Shown here in pieces: positions 26,601 through 35,565 of a DNA stretch of 64,000 bases. Positions within the stretch are counted from its first letter, which is position 1; each line of letters starts with the position of its first letter. Below the pieces are notes generated by a model. The model was not told the origin of the DNA, searched no databases, and saw only the letters and a program-made list of their open reading frames with translations. The translations under genes were made by a program, and so were the position numbers. Source of the DNA: an uncultured Acidobacteriota bacterium (GTDB lineage: Bacteria > Acidobacteriota > UBA6911 > CAINFC01); contig CAINFC010000036.1 in NCBI GenBank assembly GCA_903847975.1, positions 1-64,000 on the forward strand, given 5' to 3'.

Positions 26601-27865
26601 TCGTACCGCCAGGGGTCACCACCGAGGCGGCAGCGTCCATCACCCCCACGAGCGCTGTCGGCAACGGCACCATCACCTCCACCGGCGGCGCAAACGCAAC
26701 CGCCCGCGGTCTGGTCTATTACGCCTACACCGACACGGACAAAGTCATCGGCAACGCCGGGGTCACCAGCGTCTCCGAGAGCGGCAGTTTCGGCACGGGT
26801 GCTTTCACCGTGTCGCTGACCCCCCTCGGGGTGAACACGCAGTACAATGCCCGCGCCTGGGCCACTTCACCCGCCGGTACGGGCTACGGTTCCCGGGTGG
26901 CCTTCTGGACCCTGGCCAACGCGCCGGCGGCTCCGACGGTCGATCACGCCACGACGACGACGCTGGATGTGGCGGTCAACGTCAACAGCAACCCGTCCGG
27001 TACGGAGTTCTGCATCCAGGAGACCGGCACCGGCAAGTATGTCCAGGCGGATGGGACCCTGGGAGCGGCGGCCGTCTGGCAGAGTGCCGCCGCCTGGGGG
27101 ACGAAAACCGTGACCGGTCTGACGGCGGGGACGACCTATACCTTCCAGGTCAAGGCACGCAATGGCGGTTCAACGGAGACCGCCTACGGTCCGACGGCTT
27201 CAGGTATAACGAATGCCGCACCCACCGTGACGACCCAGGCGGCCGGCAGCATCACCGCCACTGCGGCCACCGGCAACGGCACCATCAGTGCCACGAACGG
27301 CGACCATGCCACCGGACGCGGAGTGATTTATTATGCCTACACCGACACGGACAAAGTCATCGGCGACGCCGGGGTCACCAGCGTTTCCGAGAGCGGCAGC
27401 TTCGGCACAGGTGCTTTCACCGCGTCCCTGACCCCTCTGGGGGTGAACACGCAGTACAATGCCCGCGCCTGGGCCACTTCACCCGGCGGTACGGGTTACG
27501 GTTCGCGGGTGGCGTTCTGGACCCTGGCCAACGTGCCGGCGGCGCCGACGGTCGATACCACGACAGCGATGATGTTCGAAGTGGTGGTCCATGTCGAAGT
27601 CAACGGTAATCCGGCGGGTACGGAGTTCTGCATCCAGGAGACCGGCACCGGTCATTATGTCCAGGCGGACGGGACCCTGGGAGCGGCGGCCGTCTGGCAG
27701 ATCGCAGCCGTCTGGGGGGCGAAAACCCTGACCGGCCTGACGAGGGGGAGGACCTATACGTTCCAGGTGAAGGCCCGCAATGGCGAATACACAGAAACGG
27801 CTTTCGGTCCTCCGGCAACCAAAACCCTTCCTTTTCAGCTGATACTGATGCCGATCTATAAATAA
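23639..27865 (+). CDS. Large secreted FG-GAP/Fn3-like repeat protein with MPIYK tail
   Basis: About 1408 residues. The ATG at 23639 opens a signal peptide (KKIVLARMAWLVVPLLALG); the GTG at 23612, with gaggtg upstream, would add nine residues. Residues about 30-270 are a unique head. Residues about 275-680 hold roughly seven FG-GAP-like propeller blades (SADGSTVVAGAG, SSDGSTIVGGAS and similar). The rest is a series of fibronectin-III-like modules alternating two types, such as TATGNGTI.ATGG and APTV..A....LNVAVN.N.NP with VTGLT.GT.YTF.VKARNG. The last modules are almost identical in DNA, so they duplicated recently. The tail is LILMPIYK. Probably a cell-surface or adhesion protein; no enzyme motif. 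It is divergent from the small exported gene pair. Confidence 0.85.
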   Translation: MKPCRTWKKIVLARMAWLVVPLLALGSVTLDGRLRTAGRRSGVTSERGPARSGEAPPTRTALRDLDVALQYRISAEHGRDIPAFHFRQRAGEYTADRFAPGLTAAVGAGETTFRAGSSHWSLHLAGINNARAGIAFRRREAFARAEVAGNRLELGDGMITEWYVNGPGGFQQGWTIAERMGGVRGELRLALNFAGNLTPRVVDEGRGLALRNRTGREAFSLRGLLAYDAGGKELPVRFEYGRSLAIRLDDRDAQYPIVIDPWAQVAELSASDKAADDYLSRAVAVSADGSTVVAGAGYEDPEGVTNAGSLYVFVRNGSWATGTQTAKLFRTGKATNDSLPNSVAVSADGATIVAGGASIDGGTTDAGALVVFERLTGWTDGSGNQTALLTASDPKFGGYLGWSVAISSDGSTIVGGASHANGDAADSGALYVYLKGTGWSSRTQDYKLTASGGLVNDYLGTSVGMDPEGATIAGGAYVAEGASGLVNSGAVYVYEKGTAWANGSASQTAKLSHSDAAIEDWFSNDQPGSIGVSSGGATIVVAAYKKNAVYVFEKGDGWTSRTESYKLTSTDGAALQASAIRADGNRIAAGAPSSAALYIFDKGTGWANGSSKQTQKLAGTGSMGYNVGVASGEDTAVSGAWLATVGGVTNAGAAEVFQLLSAPGTQATNVTFSNVGQTQMQIDWANGSGAKRAVFVKQTTTGSASPVDSTTYACDARFTMGAQAGTGWYCVYNGTGTTVTVTWLNANTTYRTMVTEYNGIAANELYNTSTATNNPNNQTTLPIVSKPTVTTEAATGLLATSATGNGTITATGGANATNRGVIWCPYPCSSLTIGGTNVTNVSEIGDFGTGSFTASLISLSANVRYVAQAHATNSAGTNYGSQVEFWTAAQVPAAPTVGGATASTLNVAVNANGNPTSTVFCIHETGTGNYVQSGGTLGGSCVWQTAAIWGNKTVTGLTLGTPYTFEVKARNGASVETAYGVSASGTPIVPPGVTTEAAASITPTSAVGNGTITSTGGANATARGLVYYAYTDTDKVIGNAGVTSVSESGSFGTGAFTVSLTPLGVNTQYNARAWATSPAGTGYGSRVAFWTLANAPAAPTVDHATTTTLDVAVNVNSNPSGTEFCIQETGTGKYVQADGTLGAAAVWQSAAAWGTKTVTGLTAGTTYTFQVKARNGGSTETAYGPTASGITNAAPTVTTQAAGSITATAATGNGTISATNGDHATGRGVIYYAYTDTDKVIGDAGVTSVSESGSFGTGAFTASLTPLGVNTQYNARAWATSPGGTGYGSRVAFWTLANVPAAPTVDTTTAMMFEVVVHVEVNGNPAGTEFCIQETGTGHYVQADGTLGAAAVWQIAAVWGAKTLTGLTRGRTYTFQVKARNGEYTETAFGPPATKTLPFQLILMPIYK

Positions 27866-28259
27866 GCCCCGTCAGCAAAAGGTTCAGGTCAGAGGGGCTT
27901 GTGCCATGGAACGGTGAGCGACGGGCCTCCGGATTGTTTGTCGAAATAATGACTGCCTCCCGCATTCCCTTTCTCCGGCGTGGGAAGTCCGGGAGACCGG
28001 GGGGATACTCCTTGATACCTGTGTCCTGAACTCGGTTGCCCTCCGGCCACAGGGCAGGTCAGCTGGAGAGCAGGCCTGCAAAGCTCACCGGGAAAGCTTT
28101 TCGTGAGACGGGGAATTATGTCAAAATACCTGTCTCTGATTTCCAGGCAAGAGCATAGGATACGTTACCTCTTGTTTTGTTCGTTGATTCCATCCGAGTA
28201 TCTGGCTTCGCTCGGCTGCTGTCCGGAGCGGATCACTCCCAACGGCTGGCCGGGCCTGG

Positions 28260-28700
28260 ACATCGGTCTTTTTTCGTGCCGAACTGTTGCATGCCCTGGG
28301 CATATTGCCCTCGAGCCTGGAAATCCTCTCCGGGATCCTGTCGACGGTCGGTCTCTCCGGCGAGTTCCTGGAGGACGCCGCCTCTAACGGCGTGCCCCCG
28401 GGCATCTGCTTCTTTCACCAGCTGTTCATCGGGCTGGCCGGCAGCGGATATTTCGCGCCGCCGAAACTGGTGGCCGCCAGCTCCCTGCTCTGCGATGGAA
28501 ACCTGGAGTCGTTTTCCCGGGCCGCCCGGGAAGCCGGGGTCGAGTTCTTCTACCTCGATGTCCCCTACCGCGAGGATCGTGATGCGGTGGCCTATTGGAG
28601 GGAACAGTTCGTCGACCTGGCCGCTGGTCTTCTCCGGAAGATGCCCGCCGGCAAGGATCATCCTCGCGGCTGTTCTTCCCGAAAGCTGTCTTCCCACGCC
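28260..28700 (+). pseudogene. Remnant of a 2-hydroxyacyl-CoA dehydratase-type (HgdB/BcrB-like) subunit
   Basis: The frame reads FFRAELLHALGILPSSLEI, then GICFFHQLFIGLAGSGYF, APPKLVAASSLLCDGN and VEFFYLDVPYREDRDAVAYW. This matches the first third of the HgdB/BcrB/FldB family: the P.EL..A.G..P start, the C-FH and LCDG cysteines that hold the cluster, and the DVP...YW segment. After about 28690 the reading becomes meaningless in this frame and another frame takes over briefly. Full members are about 370-430 residues, so this is a truncated and probably frameshifted remnant. No convincing start codon or RBS. The family call is from motif memory. Confidence 0.4.
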
Positions 28701-28809
28701 GGGAGGCTCCTGTGGATGCATATCGTTCCCAGTACGATACCATGCTCCGGGACATGCCGGATGACGAAAGGAGGGCCAGGATCGGCTGCGAAGAATATGC
28801 CGCACCCTA

Positions 28810-30405
28810 TTATTTTCGGATGAGCGGCAGAAAGGTATAGGTGGGCGGGGTATAGAGGATCTTCACCGAAGCTCCAACCAGATCCCCCGGTCCAGGCGGA
28901 ACAGGCAGGGTGGAAACCGGCAGCTCATAGATAAAAAAATAAGCATATTGGGTGTTATCGATCGTATGGGTTGCAGGATCATCCGCCTTGATGATTTCAT
29001 AGGAGTACCCGGCGGTGTACGTGCTCTCGCCGTGAGCCAGGTAATGAAAGGTGTTGCCGAACTTGCGCACCAGGGAAGCATATCCTGCGGCGGGAAACGA
29101 GGATCGATTGAAAAACTCGGGCAGTATGTAGGTAACGCGGGCGCCCTGGGGCAGGTAAACCGGCGCGAAGTAGAAACCATTCGCGGTGCCGCCTGCGGCG
29201 TTGCTAAAGCGATGCACGACCCATTGCCCGTTGTTCAGGAAATAGTAGCGGTTGGTCAGCGGCGTAAACTCTGCGGTGGACAGGGACAGGATCCGCGTCG
29301 TTTTTTCGATCAGAGCCTCCGTTGCCTTGGGTCCGTCGGCGGCGGCAGGTGTTCGGTCTGAGGCGGCGCGGAACGCGGGCAGCGTATACTGAGCGATGGC
29401 CCCGTAAGCGAACAGATCGCCGCTGATGCTTTCATTGGGATGGCGCAGTTCGAGCCAGTAGGAATAAGTCAGGTTGTCGACGACGGTTCCTCCGGAAGGG
29501 ATCGCGAAGTTTTGGCCCTGGGCGGCCCCGGAATTCAGGCTCTGCACCGTGGCTAACACGTCGTGGACGGTATAGTCCTGGTTGGCACGATGCAGGGACA
29601 GCGATAGGGATGCGGAGGGGTGCGTATCGATATAGCGCAAGGTCAGCCGGGTCAAAACCGCCCCATCCGGGAAGTTCAACCCTGCCACATAACATCCGGT
29701 TCCGACCGGGCCACCATAGCAATCCCCGTTCACATGTTCCAGGTGGGAAGAAGCTTTGTTCCAGGAATAACCGATTGCCTCCGGCTTGAAGCCGGAGGCC
29801 GGAACGGACAGAATCCCGGTGTTAACGGCGGGCGGAGTGTAGTGGATGGTCACGCCGCAACCCCACGCCCGGGTGCCGGCGCTATGAGTGGATGGCGGAA
29901 GGTGCAGTTCGAGCCAGTAAACCGAGGCGAGGTTATTGATAAGCGGGTCGGTAATGCTGGAGTCTGTGGTGATAAAATAGTTGCTGCCGACTCCCGTGGG
30001 AGGGGAAACGGCCATTTCCACTCGTTGGTGGCTCAGGTCCGAACGTACCAGGTTGGTACTGGATAGACTGTTGGAATAATCCTGGAAGAAGCAGAAATCC
30101 ACCTTTTTAACGACCGCGCCATGAGGCAAATTCACCGGGGCGTAATAGACGCCGTCCGCATAGGAAGCGTCCATATGTGCCAGGTAGTTGCCGTAATTTT
30201 CGTAATCGTAAAGGTCGTCGGCAGGTACGAAGGCCGCCGGCGGGACTGCCAGGTATTCGGTCCCGGGGGCCGCCGGTGCGGCCGGCCCGTTCCGGTCAGG
30301 AAAATCTGCGTCCGCCCGTGCCACCGATAAGGGCGCGGTCATAAGAAAGCCGCAGACCAGAATGGCTGCCATACGATCCAGCCGATCCATGGGCCGTTTT
30401 TTCAT
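28810..30405 (-). CDS. Secreted three-repeat beta protein with FLPLIRK tail
   Basis: About 531 residues. The start at 30405 is set by gggag and a signal peptide (MAAILVCGFLMTAPLSVARA); the frame extends to 30525 without support. The mature protein has three related domains of about 150 residues. Each holds a phrase such as YYAPVNLPHGAVVKKVDFCF, VAGLNFPDGAVLTRLTLRY or YFAPVYLPQGARVTYILPEF, and each ends in a YWLEL.LP or YFFIYELP strand and a YTPP strand. The tail is TYTFLPLIRK. No catalytic motif. A role in surface binding or as an appendage is possible. Function unknown. Confidence 0.75.
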   Translation of the reverse strand: MKKRPMDRLDRMAAILVCGFLMTAPLSVARADADFPDRNGPAAPAAPGTEYLAVPPAAFVPADDLYDYENYGNYLAHMDASYADGVYYAPVNLPHGAVVKKVDFCFFQDYSNSLSSTNLVRSDLSHQRVEMAVSPPTGVGSNYFITTDSSITDPLINNLASVYWLELHLPPSTHSAGTRAWGCGVTIHYTPPAVNTGILSVPASGFKPEAIGYSWNKASSHLEHVNGDCYGGPVGTGCYVAGLNFPDGAVLTRLTLRYIDTHPSASLSLSLHRANQDYTVHDVLATVQSLNSGAAQGQNFAIPSGGTVVDNLTYSYWLELRHPNESISGDLFAYGAIAQYTLPAFRAASDRTPAAADGPKATEALIEKTTRILSLSTAEFTPLTNRYYFLNNGQWVVHRFSNAAGGTANGFYFAPVYLPQGARVTYILPEFFNRSSFPAAGYASLVRKFGNTFHYLAHGESTYTAGYSYEIIKADDPATHTIDNTQYAYFFIYELPVSTLPVPPGPGDLVGASVKILYTPPTYTFLPLIRK

Positions 30406-30744
30406 TTTGGATCTCCCATTTCCATTTTCATATCTTACCGTAAAACGTACCAGAACCGCTACAATGTCGGCATGCTTTGGAGACACTCCTGGAAGCGCGT
30501 TGGCTTTTCGAGTAGCATCATTCAATGAATTTTTCGACGGATCCCGTGGTCATTGGTCCAAGAGAAGGCAAGCCCTCCACCAGAGAGGTGGTCCGGGAGA
30601 CGGCGGCGATGGCCGGATACGCGCTGCGCCTGACTTTCCAAGGGATTGCGCGGGTCATCTTGCCGACACCTTATTGGGTTATCATTGGAGCGGGACTATC
30701 ATCCGGAGTCAAATCAAGCCTGCCAAGGAGGGAATTTAAACCAT

Positions 30745-31854
30745 ATGTCCCATACGACCAACCTCGCCCACATTTCGCTTAGGCTGTTCCTTGGGTTCAT
30801 GGCGATCCGGTTATGGGATGCCGGAGCCCTGGCACAGGAAAACTTACCGGCGGTGTCTCTTGCCAATGAGCGGATCGAGTTGACCATCCGTCTCCAGGGA
30901 GGCGCTTTTTCCGGGATCGGATTACGCGACGGCCCGGAAAGTCTCAACCCCCTCGCCGCCATGGGTCATTTTTTGTGCCTGGACGGTTTCGGTCAGCCTT
31001 CTCCGGAAGAGAAGGCGGCCGGCATGCCCTTTCATGGCGAGGCTTCGCGACAAAAATGGACTGCTTCTGCCGAACGGTCCGACGGCAATGCCCGCTCGGT
31101 TTCTCTTCGCTGCTCCCTTCCATTGGCGCAGGAGTCTTTTTCCCGAACACTTGAGATCGTCGATGGAGAAAGCATCGTTTATGTCAAAAGCCAGCTCGAA
31201 AGCTGGATAGGAGTGGATCGCCCGGTTTCCTGGGCGGAGCATGCCACTCTTGGGCCACCCTTTCTTGAGAAGGGCGAGGTGGTTGTGGACATGCCCGCAA
31301 CCCGGTGTCGGGTGCGCGCCGAGAAGCCCGGCCCGATTCCAGGACGCCTGATCTACCTTCAGGAATTCCTCTGGCCTATGGCTCCTGTAAAGGAAGGCGG
31401 AGAAGCGGATTTACGTCTCATCCCGGATCGGAAATTCCTGGATCTGGCCACTTGCCGGATCGATCCCCAAAGAAAGCTGGGCTTTGTGACCGCCCTTCAA
31501 CTTAAGAGGCGTCTGCTTTTCGGGTATCTGTTCCGCCGAGAGGAGTATCCCTGGCTGATGAGTTGGATGAACTATACCGGTGACGCCCGGGCCGCGCGCG
31601 GAATGGAGTTCTCCACCCAGCCATTTGACATTTCGCGGCGTGAGACGGTAGAAGCCAATCCCATGTTCGGATCGCCGACTTTCCGCTGGCTGCCTGCCAA
31701 ATCCAAAATCAGCTCGAGCTTCCTGCTCTTCTATACCCCGGTACCGGCAGGGTTCTCGAGAGTGGATGAAATCACATGGAGGGAAGGGAAACTCGTGATC
31801 GAAGATCATTCCTCAGGAACCACCATCGTTCTCTCCGCATCCCGGCCGCTCTGA
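30745..31854 (+). CDS. Exported aldose-epimerase-like beta-supersandwich protein
   Basis: About 369 residues with a signal peptide (LRLFLGFMAIRLWDAGALAQ). The start is the ATG at 30745, after aaggaggg; the frame reaches back to 30646. The mature part reads like a galactose-mutarotase-like supersandwich: VSLANERIELTIRLQGGAF at its start, WAEHATLGPPFLEKGEVVVD (an H-x-T/P-x-G-type segment) near the middle, then YLFRREEYPWLMSWMNY. These proteins bind sugars and may be epimerases or non-catalytic sugar-binding domains. The exact activity is not certain. It lies in the glycan region and converges with the lectin-like gene. Confidence 0.65.
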   Translation: MSHTTNLAHISLRLFLGFMAIRLWDAGALAQENLPAVSLANERIELTIRLQGGAFSGIGLRDGPESLNPLAAMGHFLCLDGFGQPSPEEKAAGMPFHGEASRQKWTASAERSDGNARSVSLRCSLPLAQESFSRTLEIVDGESIVYVKSQLESWIGVDRPVSWAEHATLGPPFLEKGEVVVDMPATRCRVRAEKPGPIPGRLIYLQEFLWPMAPVKEGGEADLRLIPDRKFLDLATCRIDPQRKLGFVTALQLKRRLLFGYLFRREEYPWLMSWMNYTGDARAARGMEFSTQPFDISRRETVEANPMFGSPTFRWLPAKSKISSSFLLFYTPVPAGFSRVDEITWREGKLVIEDHSSGTTIVLSASRPL

Positions 31855-31895
31855 CACAAAAAAACGGTAACGATGGGAAATTGCCTGTCCCTTGC

Positions 31896-33146
31896 TCACC
31901 GGGTCATCACCGGTAGGAAGACTCGGCTGGCGGTTTCCAGGTTGTGATGCAGAGCGCCATCGCTGCCCACCGCGAATATTTCCAGGCTTCCATCCAGATT
32001 GCGGGCCACCGCCAGCTGATTGGTCAGACTGGCGCCGGCCGGTTTGCCGAGGTTCGACCACAGGCCCCAGCTGCTGCTGGGCGCCGTTTGAACGATGTGC
32101 CACAGCAGGCCGTCGCTGCCCAGCACAAATAACGCCATTCTTCCGCTGCTTTGAAGGCCCACGACCGGGTCACTGCCGGAAAATGAGGTGAACAGCACGG
32201 TCCCCAGACTGGCCCAACCGCTCCAGAATGAATTCGGAGCCACCTGCCATTTGTGCCAGATGCCACCGTCGTCGCCGCTGGCAAACAGCTCCAGGCGTCC
32301 ATCCTGGTTCTGGCTGACAACGGGGGAGCCAAGACGGACGCCGTTCGGCTTGCCCATCCCTACCCAGCCGCTCCATCCACCGTTGGGAGCCGTTTGATAA
32401 TTCAAGTAGATTTCATAGTTGCTGCCCCGCACAAATATTGCCTGGCTCCCGTTCTGCTGCCGGCTGGCGCACAGGATCGGATCGATAGAAATTCCGCCTG
32501 GCATCCCCATGCTGGACCAACTTCCCCAGCTGCCGTTGGCTGCAACTTGGGCTTTTCGCCAGACGTTGCCATCGCTTCCCTTGACGAAAATTTCCAGCCG
32601 GCCATCCTGGTTGCGACCGGCATATGGGCCATTGGCGTCAATGCAGCTGGAGGCGGAAATGGTCTCCATGGAAGCCCAACTATTCCAGCCATTATTGATA
32701 GCGGTTTGGCCGATATGTTCGATGTCGTAGTGCGGACCCGGGCACGGTCCGCCTTTCGCAACCTTCAGGCTCTGGGCGAACACCTCCAGTCGTCCATCCT
32801 GGTTCCATCCGACGGATGGCGCCGCTTGGGCGTCGCTTGAGCCAAGGGCATTCCAGTTGCTGAGAAACCAGGTTCCCGGTAGCCATTGGAAAATCTGGTA
32901 AATACTCAGATACGGCCAGCTCCCTAAACCCCGCACCTGGGCAAATATTTCCAGGCGTCCATCCTGATTCTGGCCGATTACCGGCCATTCCACAGTGCCC
33001 CCGGTCGGTTTCCCGAGACTATACCATCCGCTCCAGGCAACAGCTTCTAAAGAAGCGGCAGGGGAGGCCGACAGAGCCCCGTAGTGCATGAGCATGCCAG
33101 CCACCAGAAGCAGAGCACACCCGGTTGAAATGCCTCTGAGCCACAT
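31896..33146 (-). CDS. Secreted PLL-like beta-propeller lectin with FLPVMTR tail
   Basis: About 416 residues from the ATG at 33146 (aagga before it); the longer frame to 33374 lacks an RBS. After a signal peptide (GCALLLVAGMLMHYGALSA) come about seven copies of a roughly 50-residue blade: W.GW.SLG.P.G with Q.QDGRLEIFA.G.DG..WH (for example VIGQNQDGRLEIFAQ, GRNQDGRLEIFVK, QNQDGRLELFASG). This is the PLL/DUF346-type propeller of bacterial fucose/glycan lectins. The tail is SRVFLPVMTR. Probably a surface lectin for host or matrix glycans; the ligand is unknown. Confidence 0.82.
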   Translation of the reverse strand: MWLRGISTGCALLLVAGMLMHYGALSASPAASLEAVAWSGWYSLGKPTGGTVEWPVIGQNQDGRLEIFAQVRGLGSWPYLSIYQIFQWLPGTWFLSNWNALGSSDAQAAPSVGWNQDGRLEVFAQSLKVAKGGPCPGPHYDIEHIGQTAINNGWNSWASMETISASSCIDANGPYAGRNQDGRLEIFVKGSDGNVWRKAQVAANGSWGSWSSMGMPGGISIDPILCASRQQNGSQAIFVRGSNYEIYLNYQTAPNGGWSGWVGMGKPNGVRLGSPVVSQNQDGRLELFASGDDGGIWHKWQVAPNSFWSGWASLGTVLFTSFSGSDPVVGLQSSGRMALFVLGSDGLLWHIVQTAPSSSWGLWSNLGKPAGASLTNQLAVARNLDGSLEIFAVGSDGALHHNLETASRVFLPVMTR

Positions 33147-33744
33147 ACGTTCCTTGGAGAAGGAGAACATGATAAAAAATGGGTATATGGATAGGCCGGC
33201 AAGCGCTTTTCCACATTTTAATACTATTTCCCAAGTATAAGGCCCAATTACAGCGAAAGCAAGCATTAAAGGAAAAAATGGAGGCGTCAGAGATGAATCG
33301 GCGGCCTGTCTGGCGGGATTCCCGACGAAAAGCCGGTACCGGGAAGCGGGAGATACGAAATTGATTATCCTCAATTAACAATTCCTCGATTCGCGTGTCG
33401 CGCATGGCAGACGATGGCGCTGCAACCCAATTCCGTCAGCGCATATGGGAAATGTCCCAACCCGCCGGCTTCAGGTTTTTCCGCGATCCGGGGAAAGGGG
33501 TTAAAAACGGAGCCCGTCCAGGCTGTCCCTGATTCAGGCCGCGGTTATCTCCCTGTCGTCGAGGACCGTATACCATAAACAGGAAGTGCTCGGATCCCTC
33601 CTCGGCGCGATAGTGGCCCGCGGGAATGCAGATGGTATCGACTGCCCTGTATCCGTCGATCTTTGCCGGCATGCCCCGTGGCCCATGTTTCCCATTTGCT
33701 TACCACTTTGCAGGAAACAGCATCCACGAGGTCATGGGCGCTCC
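33147..33744. other. Intergenic region with a possible gene remnant
   Basis: No complete gene. On the minus strand, 33436-33672 reads DGYRAVDTICIPAGHYRAEE with EHFLFMVYGPR in one frame, which looks like protein-like text but has no start, no RBS and no recognisable family. It could be the end of a lost gene next to the sulfatase. The rest shows no features. Confidence 0.3.
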
Positions 33745-35160
33745 TTACCGCGGCCAGGGGAAATTCATTTGACCGGCGCCGGCGTCGGTCGGTCCGGGGG
33801 GGAGTTCCTTCTTCCAGCCAAGAAGTTTTTGGCGGAGCGGTGCGACCGTTTCGGGATATTTTTCTGCCACATTGTTGAGCTGGGTCAGATCCCGGCGAAC
33901 ATCGTATAATTCCACCCGACTGCCGTCCGGGTTCATCAGCAGCTTCCAGTCGCCATCGCGGATGGCCAGCATCGGGCTGTGATGGAAGGGTTCTCCGGCA
34001 ATCCGGAAACGCCACTCCCACAGCAAAGGAGTCTTCCGGGCCCGCGGGCGCCCCAGGAAAACATCGCTCATGTCTTCGCCATCCAGCGGGTGCCGAGCCG
34101 GGACTTCCACCCCGGCCAGATTGCAGACCGTAGGCAGCCAATCCACGCCGGCGACCACGGAAGTATCGTCCATTTTCCCCGGGGTAACTCCTCCGGGCCC
34201 CGGCCAGCGGATGATCCCCGGAACACGGACGCCGCCTTCATAGAGACTCCGCTTTCGGCCGCGGAAGGGTCCGGCACTGCCGATGCCGCTATGGCCCGCA
34301 TTGCGGATGTGGATATCCTCCGGCCCGTTGTCGCTGCTGAAAAGGATCAAAGTATTCTCCGTCAATTTCAGGTCGTCGAGTGCCTGGAGGAGCCGGCCGA
34401 GGTGCCGGTCCAAATCGGTCACGGAGCTGTTGAAAACCTGGGCGGCGCTGGCCAAAGGAAAATCCTTGCCTCCGGCCCGGAGGTTGGAATAAAGCGCCAT
34501 CTGCTCCGCGGTCGGATTCAGAATGGCATGCGGCACGAGGGTCCAGAGTTGCAGATAAAAGGGTTCCTCTTTATGGGTACGGATGAACCGGATTGCCTCG
34601 TCGACAAAGAGCGCCGATGACCTGGCCCGATAGTAGGGATCCTCTGCCGGTCCCTCGGCGCTGCCGCTTTCCCCGCTGCCCACGAAATCGAATCCGTAGG
34701 CATCCGGAGAAGGCCCTCCGGAGTTGCTTCCCAGGTGCCACTTGCCGATATGCCCGGTGACATAGCCGGCCTGCTTCAGCAGAGTGGGCAGGTTTGGCAC
34801 CTTGGGATCCAGGAACTGAGACATGCCGCGGGCCGTGTTCTGTTCCGGGGTGGCGAAGTGGCCATGGATACGATGTCGCGCCGGGTACTGGCCGGTCAGG
34901 AAAGCGCAGCGACTGGGAGAACAGACCGAGCCGTTGACGTAGAACTGGGTGAACAGAGTGCCTTCCCTGGCCAGGCGGTCGATATGCGGTGTCTTGATTT
35001 GAGGATGGCCGTAACAGCCGAGATCGCTCCAGCCCAGGTCATCCGCGAGGATAAAGATGAAGTTGGCTTTTCCTTTGGCGGCAACCGTTGGTGCGGAAAG
35101 CAGAAATGTCCCGCAGAGCATCAGAACGGCAGAGAATGTCGAAAACCTGTATCCCTTCAT
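33745..35160 (-). CDS. Secreted sulfatase (type I, formylglycine-dependent)
   Basis: Hydrolyses a sulfate ester, most likely on a sulfated glycan. The start at 35160 is set by aagga and a signal peptide (FSAVLMLCGTFLLSAPTVAA). Metal-site residues D40-D41 lie in LADDLGWSDLGCYGHP. The modification motif C80-S-P-S-R with A-x-L-T-G (SVCSPSRCAFLTGQYPARH) gives the catalytic formylglycine. Later marks are IGKWHLG, LILFSSDNGPE, and a C-terminal WKLLMNPDG and ELYDVRRD. The length (472) fits the family. A maturing enzyme is not in this window. Neighbours include a lectin, GH36, GH97 and a beta-helix protein, in line with sulfated-polysaccharide use. Confidence 0.93.
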   Translation of the reverse strand: MKGYRFSTFSAVLMLCGTFLLSAPTVAAKGKANFIFILADDLGWSDLGCYGHPQIKTPHIDRLAREGTLFTQFYVNGSVCSPSRCAFLTGQYPARHRIHGHFATPEQNTARGMSQFLDPKVPNLPTLLKQAGYVTGHIGKWHLGSNSGGPSPDAYGFDFVGSGESGSAEGPAEDPYYRARSSALFVDEAIRFIRTHKEEPFYLQLWTLVPHAILNPTAEQMALYSNLRAGGKDFPLASAAQVFNSSVTDLDRHLGRLLQALDDLKLTENTLILFSSDNGPEDIHIRNAGHSGIGSAGPFRGRKRSLYEGGVRVPGIIRWPGPGGVTPGKMDDTSVVAGVDWLPTVCNLAGVEVPARHPLDGEDMSDVFLGRPRARKTPLLWEWRFRIAGEPFHHSPMLAIRDGDWKLLMNPDGSRVELYDVRRDLTQLNNVAEKYPETVAPLRQKLLGWKKELPPGPTDAGAGQMNFPWPR

Positions 35161-35383
35161 GTCGGACGCATCCTTGTTTTTTCCCGGGATCCGTGGAGTT
35201 GGGCAGTCTGCTGATTTGTCGGTTCCATGGTATCCGTGGTGAATTTTAGCACACTTCCAGGCCGGCCTCCCGGGGAGGCGATTCCCTGTCCCCGGGTTGC
35301 GGACCGGCTCTGCTCGCCCCCCGGTTGAAACCTGCAGATTCATAATGAAAGTGCAAAAACTATCATGAAAAGCCATTAAGCGG

Positions 35384-35499
35384 CGAAATAGCGGATATCG
35401 TACCGGTGTGTTCCGTCATGGCCATGGGTTGCCCAGCATAATCCGGCACAGGACTGTGATTCCGAGGCATAGTCCCGTCGGGGACGGCAGAATCATGAT
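35384..35499. repeat. Dispersed repeat, type 2 copy A
   Basis: A block that starts cgaaatagcggatatcgtacc and continues through ggactgtgattccgaggcatagtcccg. It matches 60529-60634 in the same order and orientation. It is followed by atcatgataatctcgaaaaaagtcccgc, the junction-type sequence of the hairpin repeats. No ORF. Confidence 0.65.
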
Positions 35500-35565
35500 A
35501 ATCTCGAAAAAAGTCCCGCTTCTGGATTCCGGAAAAAGCCAAGGGCCAAAGGCCCGGCACACAGT

